A stretch of 46,342 nt of DNA from Bacillota bacterium (GCA_030529825.1 JAUMWD010000013.1:1-46342), one strand, 5' to 3'. Counted from the stretch's first letter, positions 25,806 through 34,654 are shown. Notes: a model not told the origin generated them from the letters alone. A program made the numbers and translations.

Positions 25806-26234
25806 TTATAATAGACAGAGAATAAGACCGTACACCACGCTGGCGGCGATGCCGTAGACGATAACGGGACCTGCGATTATGAACATCTTTGCGGCAGTTC
25901 CCGTAATAAAGCCCTCGGTTTTGAACTCAAGGGCAGGGGCGACTACGGAGTTGGCAAAGCCGGTAATTGGCACAAGCGTGCCGCCGCCTGCAAATTTTGC
26001 CAGCCTGTCATATACGCCGATGCCCGTGAGCAGAGCACCGAGGAATATAAGAGTGATGCTTGTGGCTGAGGCGGCCTCCTCAGGGGCAAAACCCGCGTTC
26101 GTAAAAAGCTCGCTTATGAGCTCCCCGACACAGCATATAAGTCCGCCTGAAAGGAAGGCCTTCAACATATTCAGACCTGTGCGTGAACGGGGCTGATGAG
26201 CCTCGGCGTATTCTTTGTAGTCTTTGTTTGTCAT
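25806..26234 (-). CDS. spoVAC: Stage V sporulation protein AC (SpoVAC)
   Basis: A 142-residue membrane protein of the SpoVAC/SpoVAE family. Key stretches are AFLSGGLICCVGELISELF, FLGALLTGIGVYDRLAKFAG, GTLVPITGFANSVVAPALEF and GFITGTAAKMFIIAGPVIVYG. SpoVA proteins form the channel that moves dipicolinic acid into the spore and out on germination. SpoVAC is its mechanosensitive part in Bacillus subtilis. The partners spoVAD and spoVAE are not adjacent, which is unusual. ATG 26234 is used because GAGGTGG lies just upstream; a longer TTG reading would overlap that site. Confidence 0.88.
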   Translation of the reverse strand: MTNKDYKEYAEAHQPRSRTGLNMLKAFLSGGLICCVGELISELFTNAGFAPEEAASATSITLIFLGALLTGIGVYDRLAKFAGGGTLVPITGFANSVVAPALEFKTEGFITGTAAKMFIIAGPVIVYGIAASVVYGLILCLL

Positions 26235-26242
26235 AGTCCACC

Positions 26243-26287
26243 TCAAAAAATAACAGGTACAGAAATCTCTGTACCTGTTATTATTTT
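26243..26287 (-). terminator. Terminator directly upstream of the spoVAC ribosome binding site
   Basis: A perfect 14-bp stem, AATAACAGGTACAG (26249-26262) with CTGTACCTGTTATT (26269-26282). On the minus strand the stem runs straight into a T-run and then GAGGTGG of spoVAC. It ends the protease transcript (26310-27005). Because it abuts the spoVAC start, spoVAC needs a promoter within or just upstream of it, or it is read through. Confidence 0.85.
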
Positions 26288-26309
26288 CGGAAAATATGAT
26301 TTTATGTGC

Positions 26310-27005
26310 TCAATCTCTGCGGCTGCCCGAAACAAGAAGCAGTAACCGCAAAAATTGCATGAGAGTCACCGCAAGCGCGGCAACATATGTCATGGCGGCG
26401 GCAGAAAGAGTTTTCTTTGCCCCCTGCAGCTCCTCACCCACAAGAATGTTGTCCGCCTCGATACATTTTAAAGCACGGCTGCTGGCGTTGAATTCCGTGG
26501 GAAGTGTTACAAGCTGGAATACAACGCAAATACCGAAGAGCGCACAGCCGAGATAGGCGATGTTGACAAAAACATCTCCCATGGAGGAAAGCAGAAGGCC
26601 CACGAGAATCAGGGGAATGGAGAGCTTTGAACCGATATTTGTAACGGGAACAATAGCCGTGCGGATTTTGACGGGAGTATAGCCCACGGCGTGCTGAATG
26701 GCGTGGCCCGTTTCATGGCAGGCAACGCCGATAGCGGCTGTGGAGGTGTTGCCGTAGACGCTTTCCGAAAGGCGAATGACATTTGCGGAGGGGTCATAGT
26801 GGTCAGTAAGGTTTCCGGAAATCGGCTCAATTCTTACATTGGTGAGTCCGTTCCTGTCAAGAACGAAGCGGGCGGCCTGCGCGCCGGTGAGTCCTCTCCG
26901 TGTGTACTGCTTGCTGTATTTATTGAATGTATTATTTACCCTTGCAGAGGCCCATAACGAAAAGATAACAGCAGGGAGTACGAGGATAATATATGTCAAA
27001 TCCAT
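26310..27005 (-). CDS. Zinc-dependent membrane metalloprotease, YugP-like
   Basis: A 231-residue membrane protein. The zinc motif HExxH is seen as ACHETGHAIQHAVGY near residue 95. Preceding it are GLTGAQAARFVLDRNGL and DHYDPSANVIRLSESVYG, both typical of the YugP/neutral zinc metallopeptidase family (DUF family of membrane Zn proteases). Hydrophobic helices lie at the N-terminus and around residues 120-165 and 195-220. Substrates are unknown in the family. It is followed by the terminator at 26243-26287. Confidence 0.88.
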   Translation of the reverse strand: MDLTYIILVLPAVIFSLWASARVNNTFNKYSKQYTRRGLTGAQAARFVLDRNGLTNVRIEPISGNLTDHYDPSANVIRLSESVYGNTSTAAIGVACHETGHAIQHAVGYTPVKIRTAIVPVTNIGSKLSIPLILVGLLLSSMGDVFVNIAYLGCALFGICVVFQLVTLPTEFNASSRALKCIEADNILVGEELQGAKKTLSAAAMTYVAALAVTLMQFLRLLLLVSGSRRD

Positions 27006-27007
27006 AA

Positions 27008-27472
27008 TTACAGTTCAACTCCTTTTTTCTCCAGTTTAAGCAAAAATTCTTTTTTGTCAAGTCCGCCGGCATAGCCTGTGAGCTTGCCGCCTGCACCGAT
27101 TACACGGTGACAGGGAATGATAATGGCAATGGGATTGCGGTTGTTTGCCATGCCCACGGCACGGCTTGCCTTTGGATTGCCGATTTTTGCGGCAATTTCG
27201 CCATAGCTTGCGGTTTCACCGTAGGGTATTTCCAATAGCGCATTCCACACGGATTTTTGAAATTCCGTGCCTCGGGGATTGAGGGGGAGCTCAAATTCCT
27301 TTCTGCTGCCTGCGAAGTATTCGCCAAGCTGTTTTTCCGCCATACAGAGAATAGGGGAGGGGCAGTCCTCCTCAAGCTCTCCGAAGCGCAGGGCGGTTAT
27401 ATAGCGGTCGTCGCCCTCAAGAAACATCTTCCCGAGAGGGGTATCTAAATTCAAAGTACATTTTATCATCAT
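27008..27472 (-). CDS. ogt: Methylated-DNA--protein-cysteine methyltransferase
   Basis: A 154-residue DNA repair protein. The active-site motif IPCHRVIGAGGKLTGYAGG contains the acceptor cysteine that takes the methyl group from O6-methylguanine in a suicide reaction. The preceding helix-turn-helix part reads GTEFQKSVWNALLEIPYGET and SYGEIAAKIGNPKASRAVG. Its start overlaps the stop of the upstream gene by four bases. Confidence 0.94.
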   Translation of the reverse strand: MMIKCTLNLDTPLGKMFLEGDDRYITALRFGELEEDCPSPILCMAEKQLGEYFAGSRKEFELPLNPRGTEFQKSVWNALLEIPYGETASYGEIAAKIGNPKASRAVGMANNRNPIAIIIPCHRVIGAGGKLTGYAGGLDKKEFLLKLEKKGVEL

Positions 27473-27882
27473 AAATCCACCGATACGTTGTTCATGCCGT
27501 TTTTGTCAAATTCCGCAAGATAATCCTCCATGCGGTTTGCTATGGCGTTAATGTCGCCAAGCTCATCGGGGCCGTAGCCGAGATCCCGCCTCGCCAACTC
27601 CTCCGCAAGAATGTCGAAGAAAACCGCGTCTTCATAGTCGGCAATAGCCTCATGGATTCCGCCGTCCTCATATGCCCTTGAGGGAAAGATATGACCGTGC
27701 CAGTTTTGTATGAGCGCGGTCATGCCGTTTTTGCCGCAGAGGGAAAAGAGCTTTTCCTGAACGATGTCGTAGTCCTCAAAGCGGTCATTGCCGCGGGCGG
27801 AATTCAGCACCCAGTTTCCGATGTAGACCATATCCAAAAGTCTTCGAAACTCCTTGTCGGTTAAATCTATGTTCAAGCGCAT
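27469..27882 (-). CDS. Hypothetical protein upstream of ogt
   Basis: A 137-residue acidic soluble protein that I do not recognise. It begins MRLNIDLTDKEFRRLLDMVY and has a helical pattern throughout, with GHIFPSRAYEDGGIHEAIADYED in the centre. There is no membrane segment. It overlaps ogt as ATGA, so the two are translated together. A good promoter lies just upstream on the minus strand. A role with DNA repair is possible by context only. Confidence 0.75.
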   Translation of the reverse strand: MRLNIDLTDKEFRRLLDMVYIGNWVLNSARGNDRFEDYDIVQEKLFSLCGKNGMTALIQNWHGHIFPSRAYEDGGIHEAIADYEDAVFFDILAEELARRDLGYGPDELGDINAIANRMEDYLAEFDKNGMNNVSVDL

Positions 27883-27906
27883 CGCCTCCGATTTTCCTTA
27901 TACTCC

Positions 27907-27915
27907 ATTATAGCA
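27907..27915 (-). promoter_or_regulatory. Extended -10 promoter of the hypothetical-ogt pair
   Basis: On the minus strand the sequence reads TGCTATAAT (27915 down to 27907), an extended -10 with consensus TATAAT. The -35 region is weak. Farther upstream at 27942-27953 is the perfect 12-bp palindrome TTGCAGCTGCAA, a candidate operator shared with the divergent murI side. Confidence 0.5.
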
Positions 27916-27997
27916 GGTTTAAGGCATAAGGTGCCGTATAATTGCAGCTGCAAATATTATATCAGAAACTATATGCCCGTTCCATACTATTTTGTTC

Positions 27998-28026
27998 TTG
28001 TAATTCTCTTCCGTTTGTCATATTAT
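27998..28026 (+). promoter_or_regulatory. Putative promoter of the murI-DUF1934-argS operon
   Basis: TTGTAA (27998-28003) and TATTAT (28021-28026) are 17 bases apart, 33 bases before murI. An alternative pairing, TTGTCA (28015) with TAAAAT (28035), has only a 14-base spacer. Confidence 0.5.
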
Positions 28027-28059
28027 ATATAAGTTAAAATATCATGGAGAAGTATCGCT

Positions 28060-28875
28060 ATGGATGACAGACCTATTGGCGTTTTTGACTCGGGTCTCGG
28101 CGGACTTACCGCTGTGCGTGAGCTGCGCCGTCTTATGCCAAATGAAAATATAATATACTTCGGAGACACGGGGCGCATGCCCTACGGCGGAAGACCGAGA
28201 GAGCAAATCCGACTCATGGCTACCCAGAATATTGACTTTGTGGAGAGCTTTGATGTTAAGGCAATCATCGTTGCCTGCGGAACGATTTCATCCAACGCCG
28301 CCGACATTCTTGAGGAGTGCGAAACCAAGGCAATCGGTGTCCTGCGCTCCGGAGTCAGGGAGCTTTGCGAAACGGGCAAAAAGCGCCTGGGTGTTATTGC
28401 CACCGCAACGAGCATTGCCAGCGGCTCCTTCCAGAAGGAAATTCTGCGCCAGTGTCCCGAAGCAGAGATAACCGCCGTGCCCTGTCCCGAATTTGTTCCC
28501 CTTATTGAGAGCGGGCATTACAAGGCAACAGACCCCATGGTGCAGGACTCTGTGGCGCGCACCCTTACTCCGATTAAGGAGGCAGGCGTGGAAGCGCTTC
28601 TGTTAGGCTGCACGCATTACGGAATTATTGCCGATGCCATCAGAGCATTTCTCGGCGAGGAAACGGTGCTGGTCGGCGCTGCAGATGCCGCCGCAAGAGA
28701 AATGTGCGCATATCTCACGGAGAATGACATGACCGCGCCCTACGGCGGTGAGGAATTCTATTTCACCAGCAGCAATATTGATGACTTTGCTGCCCTTGCC
28801 CCGGTAATGTTAGGCGGATACCTGCGCGGAGATATCAGCTTTGTGCTTCCCGAACCAGTGGAGGTGGAGGAGTGA
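28060..28875 (+). CDS. murI: Glutamate racemase
   Basis: A 271-residue enzyme that makes D-glutamate for peptidoglycan. The N-terminus reads IGVFDSGLGGLTAVRELRRLMP and YFGDTGRMPYGGRP. The two catalytic cysteines sit in IIVACGTISSNAAD and LLLGCTHYGII. In most MurI proteins the first site is CNT; here it is CGT, a variant that may be normal in related Clostridia. The stop overlaps the next start (GTGA). It is the first gene of a three-gene operon ending with argS. Confidence 0.92.
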   Translation: MDDRPIGVFDSGLGGLTAVRELRRLMPNENIIYFGDTGRMPYGGRPREQIRLMATQNIDFVESFDVKAIIVACGTISSNAADILEECETKAIGVLRSGVRELCETGKKRLGVIATATSIASGSFQKEILRQCPEAEITAVPCPEFVPLIESGHYKATDPMVQDSVARTLTPIKEAGVEALLLGCTHYGIIADAIRAFLGEETVLVGAADAAAREMCAYLTENDMTAPYGGEEFYFTSSNIDDFAALAPVMLGGYLRGDISFVLPEPVEVEE

Positions 28876-29288
28876 AGGCCTTAATCACCGTAACGGGCGT
28901 GCAGAATCTGCAGGACAGCGGCGACGATTCCATCGAGCTCATTACCGACGGGATATATACAAAAATTCCCGATGGCTATGCCGTCAAGTATGCGGAATCC
29001 GAGCTCACGGGGCTTTCGGGTACGACCACCACGGTGGAGATTGAGCCGGAAAGCGTTGCCGTGGAAAGAAAAGGCACACTTAATATGCGCATGGAATTTA
29101 AGGAAGGGCATAAAACCAGCTTCCTTTATGATACCCAGTTCGGCTCTGCCACACTCTGTATTGAAACCCGTAAAATTGTGGCAGATTTCAATGAAAAAGG
29201 CGGTGAGATGTGCATTGACTATGTGGTGAACATGGAGCACGCCGTCGTGGGAAAAAACAAGCTCAAAATGAGCGTCAGACCGAGATAA
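28872..29288 (+). CDS. DUF1934 family protein (YwiB-like)
   Basis: A 138-residue beta-rich soluble protein, like Bacillus subtilis YwiB, which also lies upstream of argS. Typical stretches are KIPDGYAVKYAESELTGLSG and TTTTVEIEPESVAVERKG, with GGEMCIDYVVNMEHAVVGKN near the end. The fold is a lipocalin-like barrel and the function is not known. The start is GTG at 28872, overlapping the murI stop. Confidence 0.85.
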   Translation: MKALITVTGVQNLQDSGDDSIELITDGIYTKIPDGYAVKYAESELTGLSGTTTTVEIEPESVAVERKGTLNMRMEFKEGHKTSFLYDTQFGSATLCIETRKIVADFNEKGGEMCIDYVVNMEHAVVGKNKLKMSVRPR

Positions 29289-29302
29289 GTGAGGAAACAG
29301 CT

Positions 29303-31036
29303 ATGAATATGATACAGAAAGCCAAGGAGCAGGTAAGTGCTCTTGTAAATGCAGCATATCTTAAGGCCGCCGAAGCAGGCGAGCTTCCCGAAGGCTTAAG
29401 CCTCAACGGCAGCGTTGAAATTCCAAAGGACACCGCAAACGGTGACTATGCCGCCAACTTTGCCATGGCAAGCGCAAAGCTCATGCGTATGCCTCCCCGA
29501 AAGGTGGCGGAGACGCTTGTGAAGTATATGGAGCTTGACGGCACCTGGTTTGAGGATGTCTCCATTGCAGGCCCGGGCTTTATGAATTTCCGCATGGGAA
29601 GCAAATGGTACGGCGATGTGCTGAAGCTCGTGGGCGAGGAAGGTGATTCCTTCGGCTGTGAAAACATCGGCGAGGGCAAAAAGGTCATGGTGGAATTCGT
29701 TTCCGCAAACCCCACAGGCCCCATGCACATGGGCAATGCCCGCGGCGGCGTTTTAGGCGATGCTCTTGCCTCCGTTCTGGAGCGCGCAGGCTACGATGTA
29801 TGGCGCGAGTTCTATGTCAATGACGCAGGCAATCAGATTGAGAAGTTTGCTACTTCCATTGAGGCTCGCTGCCTTCAGCTCGTTAAGGGCGAGGACGCCA
29901 TCGAATTCCCCGAGGACGGCTATCACGGCGACGACATAAAGGAGCTTGCAAAGCTGTTCGTTGAGAAATACGGCGAAGGCTGGCTGGAGAAGGACACCGC
30001 AGAGCGCCATGAGATGATGGCTGCTTTCGGCCTTGAGAAGAATCTTCCCAAGATGAAGTCCGACCTTCAGCGCTACGGCATTAACTATGACGAGTGGTTC
30101 TATGAATCCACCCTGCACAATACGGGCTATGTGGCCGACAGCGTGGCAAAGCTCACAGAAAACGGCTATACTTACGAAAAAGACGGCGCTTTGTGGCTGG
30201 CTACCTCCAAAATACTAGGGGACAAGCTCCGCACCGCAGGTAAGAAGGAAGAGGACATCGCAAAGCTCGACCTCAAGGACGATGTGCTCCGCCGCGCCAA
30301 CGGCTTCTACACCTATTTTGCCGCCGACATTGCTTATCACCGCAATAAATTTGAAAAGCGCGGCTTTGACAAGGTTATCAATGTTTGGGGCGCAGACCAC
30401 CACGGCCATGTTGCACGCCTGAAGGGCGCCATGGATGCACTGGGGCTTGACGGCGAAAACCGCCTTGACATTGTCCTCATGCAGCTTGTAAAGCTCATGC
30501 GCGACGGCGAGGTTGTGCGTATGTCCAAGCGCACCGGCAAGGCAATTTCTCTTTGCGACCTGCTGGATGAGGTCCCCGTGGATGCCGCACGCTACTTCTT
30601 CAACTCCCGCCCCGAATCCCCCGTGGAGTTTGACCTTGACCTTGCAGTCCGTCAGGACAGCGAGAACCCCGTTTATTATGTACAGTATGCTCACGCAAGA
30701 ATCTGCACCATGCTTGCCGCTGTGGGCAAGGAGGTTCCTGCCGCTGCAGCAGCCGAGCTGTCTCTGCTCTCCACGGAGCAGGAGAAGGAGCTTATTAAGC
30801 AGATTGCCGCACTTCCCGAGGAAATCCGCCTTGCAGCCCGTGACTATGATCCCAGCCGCATCAACAAGTATGTCACCGAGCTTGCGGCACGTTTCCACCG
30901 CTTCTATACCGTGTGCCGCATCAAGGACGCAGAGCCTGCACTCATGGATGCACGCCTCGTGCTTGCAGATACAGTGAGAAAGGTCATTGCAATCTCCCTT
31001 TCCATCATCGGCGTTTCCGCACCGGAAAAAATGTAA
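29303..31036 (+). CDS. argS: Arginyl-tRNA synthetase
   Basis: A 577-residue class I synthetase that charges tRNA-Arg. The HIGH-type signature is seen as NPTGPMHMGNARGG around residues 137-150 and the KMSKS-type site as VVRMSKRTGKAISL. The C-terminal anticodon-binding domain includes SRINKYVTELAARFHRFYTVCRI. Length and order (after a YwiB-like gene) are normal. A terminator follows after nine bases. Confidence 0.97.
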   Translation: MNMIQKAKEQVSALVNAAYLKAAEAGELPEGLSLNGSVEIPKDTANGDYAANFAMASAKLMRMPPRKVAETLVKYMELDGTWFEDVSIAGPGFMNFRMGSKWYGDVLKLVGEEGDSFGCENIGEGKKVMVEFVSANPTGPMHMGNARGGVLGDALASVLERAGYDVWREFYVNDAGNQIEKFATSIEARCLQLVKGEDAIEFPEDGYHGDDIKELAKLFVEKYGEGWLEKDTAERHEMMAAFGLEKNLPKMKSDLQRYGINYDEWFYESTLHNTGYVADSVAKLTENGYTYEKDGALWLATSKILGDKLRTAGKKEEDIAKLDLKDDVLRRANGFYTYFAADIAYHRNKFEKRGFDKVINVWGADHHGHVARLKGAMDALGLDGENRLDIVLMQLVKLMRDGEVVRMSKRTGKAISLCDLLDEVPVDAARYFFNSRPESPVEFDLDLAVRQDSENPVYYVQYAHARICTMLAAVGKEVPAAAAAELSLLSTEQEKELIKQIAALPEEIRLAARDYDPSRINKYVTELAARFHRFYTVCRIKDAEPALMDARLVLADTVRKVIAISLSIIGVSAPEKM

Positions 31037-31045
31037 TCCAACTTC

Positions 31046-31074
31046 AAAAGCCGCCCAAAGGGCGGCTTTTATTT
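31046..31074 (+). terminator. Terminator after argS
   Basis: AAAAGCCGCCC (31046-31056) and GGGCGGCTTTT (31060-31070) form a perfect 11-bp stem with an AAA loop, followed by a T-rich tail. Confidence 0.93.
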
Positions 31075-31168
31075 TGCCTTATTCCGCCGACTTATGCACC
31101 GCAGTAGCTGTAAATATGTGCGCGAATATATAAAACAAAGAAAAGCTGATATAAATTAAATATTTTTG

Positions 31169-31197
31169 TTGTAATTACAGAGCTTCGGTGTTAAAAT
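31169..31197 (+). promoter_or_regulatory. Promoter of typA
   Basis: TTGTAA (31169-31174) and TAAAAT (31192-31197) are separated by 17 bases, 52 bases before the typA ATG. The rest of the argS-typA gap is AT-rich with no other feature seen. Confidence 0.6.
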
Positions 31198-31249
31198 ACT
31201 ATTTTGTGCTGAAAATGTATTTATTCTTATTGAGGAGTTGAGTTTTCTT

Positions 31250-33082
31250 ATGAAAAAACTCAGAAATGTAGCAATTATTGCCCATGTTGACCACGGCAAA
31301 ACCACCCTGGTTGACGAGCTTCTGAAGCAGAGTGGCGTTTACCGCGAGAATCAGGAGGTTGTGGAACGCGTAATGGACTCCAACGACCTGGAGCGTGAGC
31401 GCGGCATCACCATTATGGCAAAGAACACCGCCGTTCAGTACGGCGATACCAAGATTAATATAGTCGATACTCCGGGACACGCCGACTTCGGCGGCGAGGT
31501 TGAGCGAATTCTCAAGATGGTTAACGGCGTTATCCTTCTTGTTGATGCCGCAGAGGGCCCCATGCCCCAGACCAGATTCGTCCTGTCCCGCGCCCTTGAG
31601 CTTGGCCACCGCGTCATCGTTGTTGTAAACAAGATTGACCGTCCCGACCAGCGCATCCACGAGGTTATCGACGAAGTTCTTGAGCTTCTCATGGACCTTG
31701 ACGCCACCGATGACCAGCTGGATTCTCCCATGCTCTTCTGCTCCGGCCGTCAGGGCACAGCCAGCTATTCTCCCGATGTTCAGGGCACCGACCTCAAGCC
31801 TCTTTTCGAAACCATCCTCGAGTATATCCCCGAGCCGGAGATGGATCTTGATGCACCCTTCCAGATGCTGGTTTCCAGCGTTGACTACAACGAGTATGTG
31901 GGCCGTATCGCCATCGGACGCATTGAGCGCGGCACCATTAAGCAGAATCAGGAAATCGAGGTCTGCAACTTCCACCATCCCGACGATGTTCCCGTGAAGG
32001 CAAAGGCCGTCTCCCTTTACGAGTTTGACGGACTGGCAAAGGTTCCCGTAACCGAGTCCACCGCAGGCAATATCATCGCCATGAGTGGCATCGGCGACAT
32101 CACCATCGGCGATACCATCTGCATGAAGGGCGCGGCAGAGCCCCTGCCTTTTGTAAAGATTTCCGCCCCCACTCTGGAAATGACCTTCTCCGTTAACGAC
32201 AGTCCCTTTGCAGGCCGCGAGGGCAAGTTCGTAACCTCCCGCCAGATTCGTGACCGTCTCATCCGTGAAACCATGAAGGATGTTTCCCTCCGCGTTACCG
32301 ATGTGGAGGGCGCCACCGACAGCTTCAATGTTGCAGGCCGCGGCGAAATGAGCCTTTCCATCCTCATCGAAACCATGCGCCGCGAGGGCTATGAGTTTCA
32401 GGTGTCTCCTCCCCGTGTGCTTTATCAGGAGATAGACGGCGTAAAGTGCGAGCCTGTTGAGCGCGTTGTCATTGATGTTCCCTCCGATGCCATGGGCTCC
32501 GTTATGGAAAAGTTAGGCGCACGCAAGGGCGAATTCGTGGAAATGCTTCCCGTGGGCAATCGCGTCAAGATTACTTATCTCGTACCCTCCCGCGGACTTT
32601 TCGGCTACCGCAATGAGTTCCTTACCGACACCAAGGGCGAGGGCATCATGGCCTCCGTCTTTGAAAGATACGAGCCCTACAAGGGCGAAATCACCCGCCG
32701 TCAGACAGGCTCCCTCATTGCCTTTGAAACCGGCGAGGCTGTTGCCTACGGCATCTGGAACGCCCAGGAGCGCGGCGCAATGTTCATCACCCCCGGTACC
32801 AAGGTTTACGGCGGCATGGTCGTGGGCGTATGCCCCAAGAACGAGGATATCCCCGTCAATGTATGCCGCACCAAGCACCTCACCAATACCCGTGCCTCCG
32901 GCTCCGATGAGGCCCTTCGCCTCATCCCGCCCAGACAGCTCAGCCTTGAGCAGTGCCTTGAGTTCCTCGCCGACGACGAGCTTCTTGAGGTAACTCCCAA
33001 GAACCTGCGTCTGCGCAAGAGCATTCTTGACCACAGCCTGAGAATGCGCGCGGTCATGAAGGGCAAAAACGCTGATAAATAA
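31250..33082 (+). CDS. typA: Translational GTPase TypA/BipA
   Basis: A 610-residue ribosome-associated GTPase. GTPase motifs: G1 AHVDHGKTTL, G2 in RERGITIMAKNTAV, G3 DTPGHADFGGEV, G4 NKIDRPDQR, and G5 near SGRQGTA (read here as CSGRQGTASY). Domain II, an EF-G-like domain III/V and the TypA C-terminal domain follow. It supports large-subunit assembly and stress growth. ATG 31250 is chosen; GAGGAG at 31232-31237 is 12 bases upstream. An in-frame TTG at 31238 touches that site. Confidence 0.97.
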   Translation: MKKLRNVAIIAHVDHGKTTLVDELLKQSGVYRENQEVVERVMDSNDLERERGITIMAKNTAVQYGDTKINIVDTPGHADFGGEVERILKMVNGVILLVDAAEGPMPQTRFVLSRALELGHRVIVVVNKIDRPDQRIHEVIDEVLELLMDLDATDDQLDSPMLFCSGRQGTASYSPDVQGTDLKPLFETILEYIPEPEMDLDAPFQMLVSSVDYNEYVGRIAIGRIERGTIKQNQEIEVCNFHHPDDVPVKAKAVSLYEFDGLAKVPVTESTAGNIIAMSGIGDITIGDTICMKGAAEPLPFVKISAPTLEMTFSVNDSPFAGREGKFVTSRQIRDRLIRETMKDVSLRVTDVEGATDSFNVAGRGEMSLSILIETMRREGYEFQVSPPRVLYQEIDGVKCEPVERVVIDVPSDAMGSVMEKLGARKGEFVEMLPVGNRVKITYLVPSRGLFGYRNEFLTDTKGEGIMASVFERYEPYKGEITRRQTGSLIAFETGEAVAYGIWNAQERGAMFITPGTKVYGGMVVGVCPKNEDIPVNVCRTKHLTNTRASGSDEALRLIPPRQLSLEQCLEFLADDELLEVTPKNLRLRKSILDHSLRMRAVMKGKNADK

Positions 33083-33085
33083 AAT

Positions 33086-33116
33086 AAAAATCCACACCTC
33101 TCGGTGTGGATTTTTT
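33086..33116. terminator. Bidirectional terminator between typA and psuG
   Basis: AAAAATCCACACC (33086-33098), loop TCTC, then GGTGTGGATTTTTT (33103-33116). It ends both typA and the convergent psuG. Confidence 0.92.
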
Positions 33117-33134
33117 GCATTTTACTGTTCTTGC

Positions 33135-34046
33135 TTATTTGCAAAGCTCTGCCGCGGTCTTTGCCGCAACGGCGGCATTATTGAGAACGAGCTTTATGTT
33201 GCTCTCAAGGGAGTCGCCGCCCGTAAGCTCCACAACCTTTGCCAAAAGGAAGGGGGTGGTTTCCTTGCCCTTGATGCCCTGCTCCTTGCACTCCTTGAGT
33301 GCCTGCTCGATGGCTGCATCGATGACGGCCTTGTCCATGGAATATTCCTCGGGAATGGGGTTTGTTACAAGCATGCCGCCCTTCATGCCAAGCTCAAGCT
33401 GCGCCTTAAACATGGCGGCAAGCTCCTCGGGGGAATCCACGCGGTAGTCAACGCCGAAGCCGCTTTTACGGGTGTAGAAGGCGGGAAGCTCGTCCGTGCC
33501 GTAGCCGATGACGGGAACACCCTTGGTTTCCAGATATTCAAGGGTGAGACCAAGGTCGAGTATGCTCTTTGCACCTGCGCAGACGACCATGACGGGGGTG
33601 CTGCCGAGCTCTTCAAGGTCTGCGGAGATGTCCATGGTGGTTTCGGCGCCGCGGTGAACGCCGCCGATGCCGCCGGTGGCAAAGACCTTGATGCCTGCCA
33701 TGTGGGCGATAATCATGGTGGTGGTAACGGTGGTGGCACCGTCTGCCCTGCGGGCAACGATGCCTGCGAGGTCACGGCGGCTTGCCTTTGCGACCTTGCG
33801 TCCTGCCTTGCCCAGATATTCGATTTCCTCGGGGGAAAGACCTGCCTTGAGTCTGCCGCCGATAATGGCGATGGTGGCGGGAACAGCGCCGTTTTCGCGG
33901 ACTGTTTTTTCCACCAGCATGGCGGTTTCCACATTCTTGGGATAGGGCATACCGTGGGAAATGATGGTGCTTTCAAGTGCGACAACGGGCTTGCCCTCCT
34001 CGAGAGCCTTTTTGACCTCGGGGGATATGTCAAGATACTTGTTCAT
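33135..34046 (-). CDS. psuG: Pseudouridine-5'-phosphate glycosidase
   Basis: A 303-residue enzyme that splits pseudouridine 5'-phosphate into uracil and ribose 5-phosphate. Family signatures are VVALESTIISHGMPYPKNVE, ATIAIIGGRLKAGLSPEEI, and the metal/phosphate loop FATGGIGGVHRGAETTMDIS. No psuK kinase is adjacent. It lies 50 bases after a membrane-anchored hypothetical gene on the same strand, with a hairpin between them. Confidence 0.95.
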   Translation of the reverse strand: MNKYLDISPEVKKALEEGKPVVALESTIISHGMPYPKNVETAMLVEKTVRENGAVPATIAIIGGRLKAGLSPEEIEYLGKAGRKVAKASRRDLAGIVARRADGATTVTTTMIIAHMAGIKVFATGGIGGVHRGAETTMDISADLEELGSTPVMVVCAGAKSILDLGLTLEYLETKGVPVIGYGTDELPAFYTRKSGFGVDYRVDSPEELAAMFKAQLELGMKGGMLVTNPIPEEYSMDKAVIDAAIEQALKECKEQGIKGKETTPFLLAKVVELTGGDSLESNIKLVLNNAAVAAKTAAELCK

Positions 34047-34068
34047 GCTTTTCTCCTTTATAGTAAGT

Positions 34069-34090
34069 ATCGGGCAGCAAGCTGCCCGAT
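34069..34090 (-). other. Perfect hairpin in the gap before psuG
   Basis: ATCGGGCAGC (34069-34078) pairs with GCTGCCCGAT (34081-34090) with a two-base gap. No T-run follows in the direction of transcription, so it is more likely an RNA-processing or stability element than a terminator. Confidence 0.45.
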
Positions 34091-34096
34091 GAGTTG

Positions 34097-34621
34097 TCAG
34101 TTAATATACGCCGCAATGCGGATGACGGAGCCGTGCTCAAAGAGCAGCTCTATGGTTATGCAGCCGTTCACGGCTCTCATGGAGTTGAGTCCGCCGCCCA
34201 CGACGGAATAGCCGCTGTCCAAAAGTAGGGTTTTGGCGTCAAGCTCGGAATCGCCCACGCGAATGCCCATAATGGAATATACCCTCTCCGGGGACTCAAA
34301 GCCTGTGACGCAGAATTTACCCGCGTTGGTCAGGGGATATTTGGACATATAGTAGCAGGTGCCGGTGTCCTCATTGCGGAGGCCTGTTTTGCCGTCTTCG
34401 TCAAACCATACGAAGGGGGAGCAATCCGCGCTTTCGCCATCCTCGGGGGAAGAAATGCCCTCCACAGAGCCGCCGAGCTTCCAGTCGGTAATGGACTTGG
34501 AATTGAACATCGTGAGCTCACCGGTGCCGAAGATTTTGAAAACGATAATTAGCGCAATGATGATTATGACGGCGGAAATGACGCCGTATTTAACGAATTT
34601 TTTCTGGAAAAGTCTGCGCAT
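34097..34621 (-). CDS. Membrane-anchored hypothetical protein
   Basis: A 174-residue protein with a short basic N-terminus, one membrane helix (about 12-31, YGVISAVIIIIALIIVFKIF) and an outward domain. The end of the domain (GIRVGDSELDAKTLLLDSGYS, then ITIELLFEHGSVIRIAAYI) resembles the last domain of the lipoprotein at 21894-22421. I do not recognise a named family. It has its own strong promoter and precedes psuG on the same strand. Confidence 0.72.
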   Translation of the reverse strand: MRRLFQKKFVKYGVISAVIIIIALIIVFKIFGTGELTMFNSKSITDWKLGGSVEGISSPEDGESADCSPFVWFDEDGKTGLRNEDTGTCYYMSKYPLTNAGKFCVTGFESPERVYSIMGIRVGDSELDAKTLLLDSGYSVVGGGLNSMRAVNGCITIELLFEHGSVIRIAAYIN

Positions 34622-34654
34622 AAGAATCCTGCCTGCCTATGATATTTCAAAATA

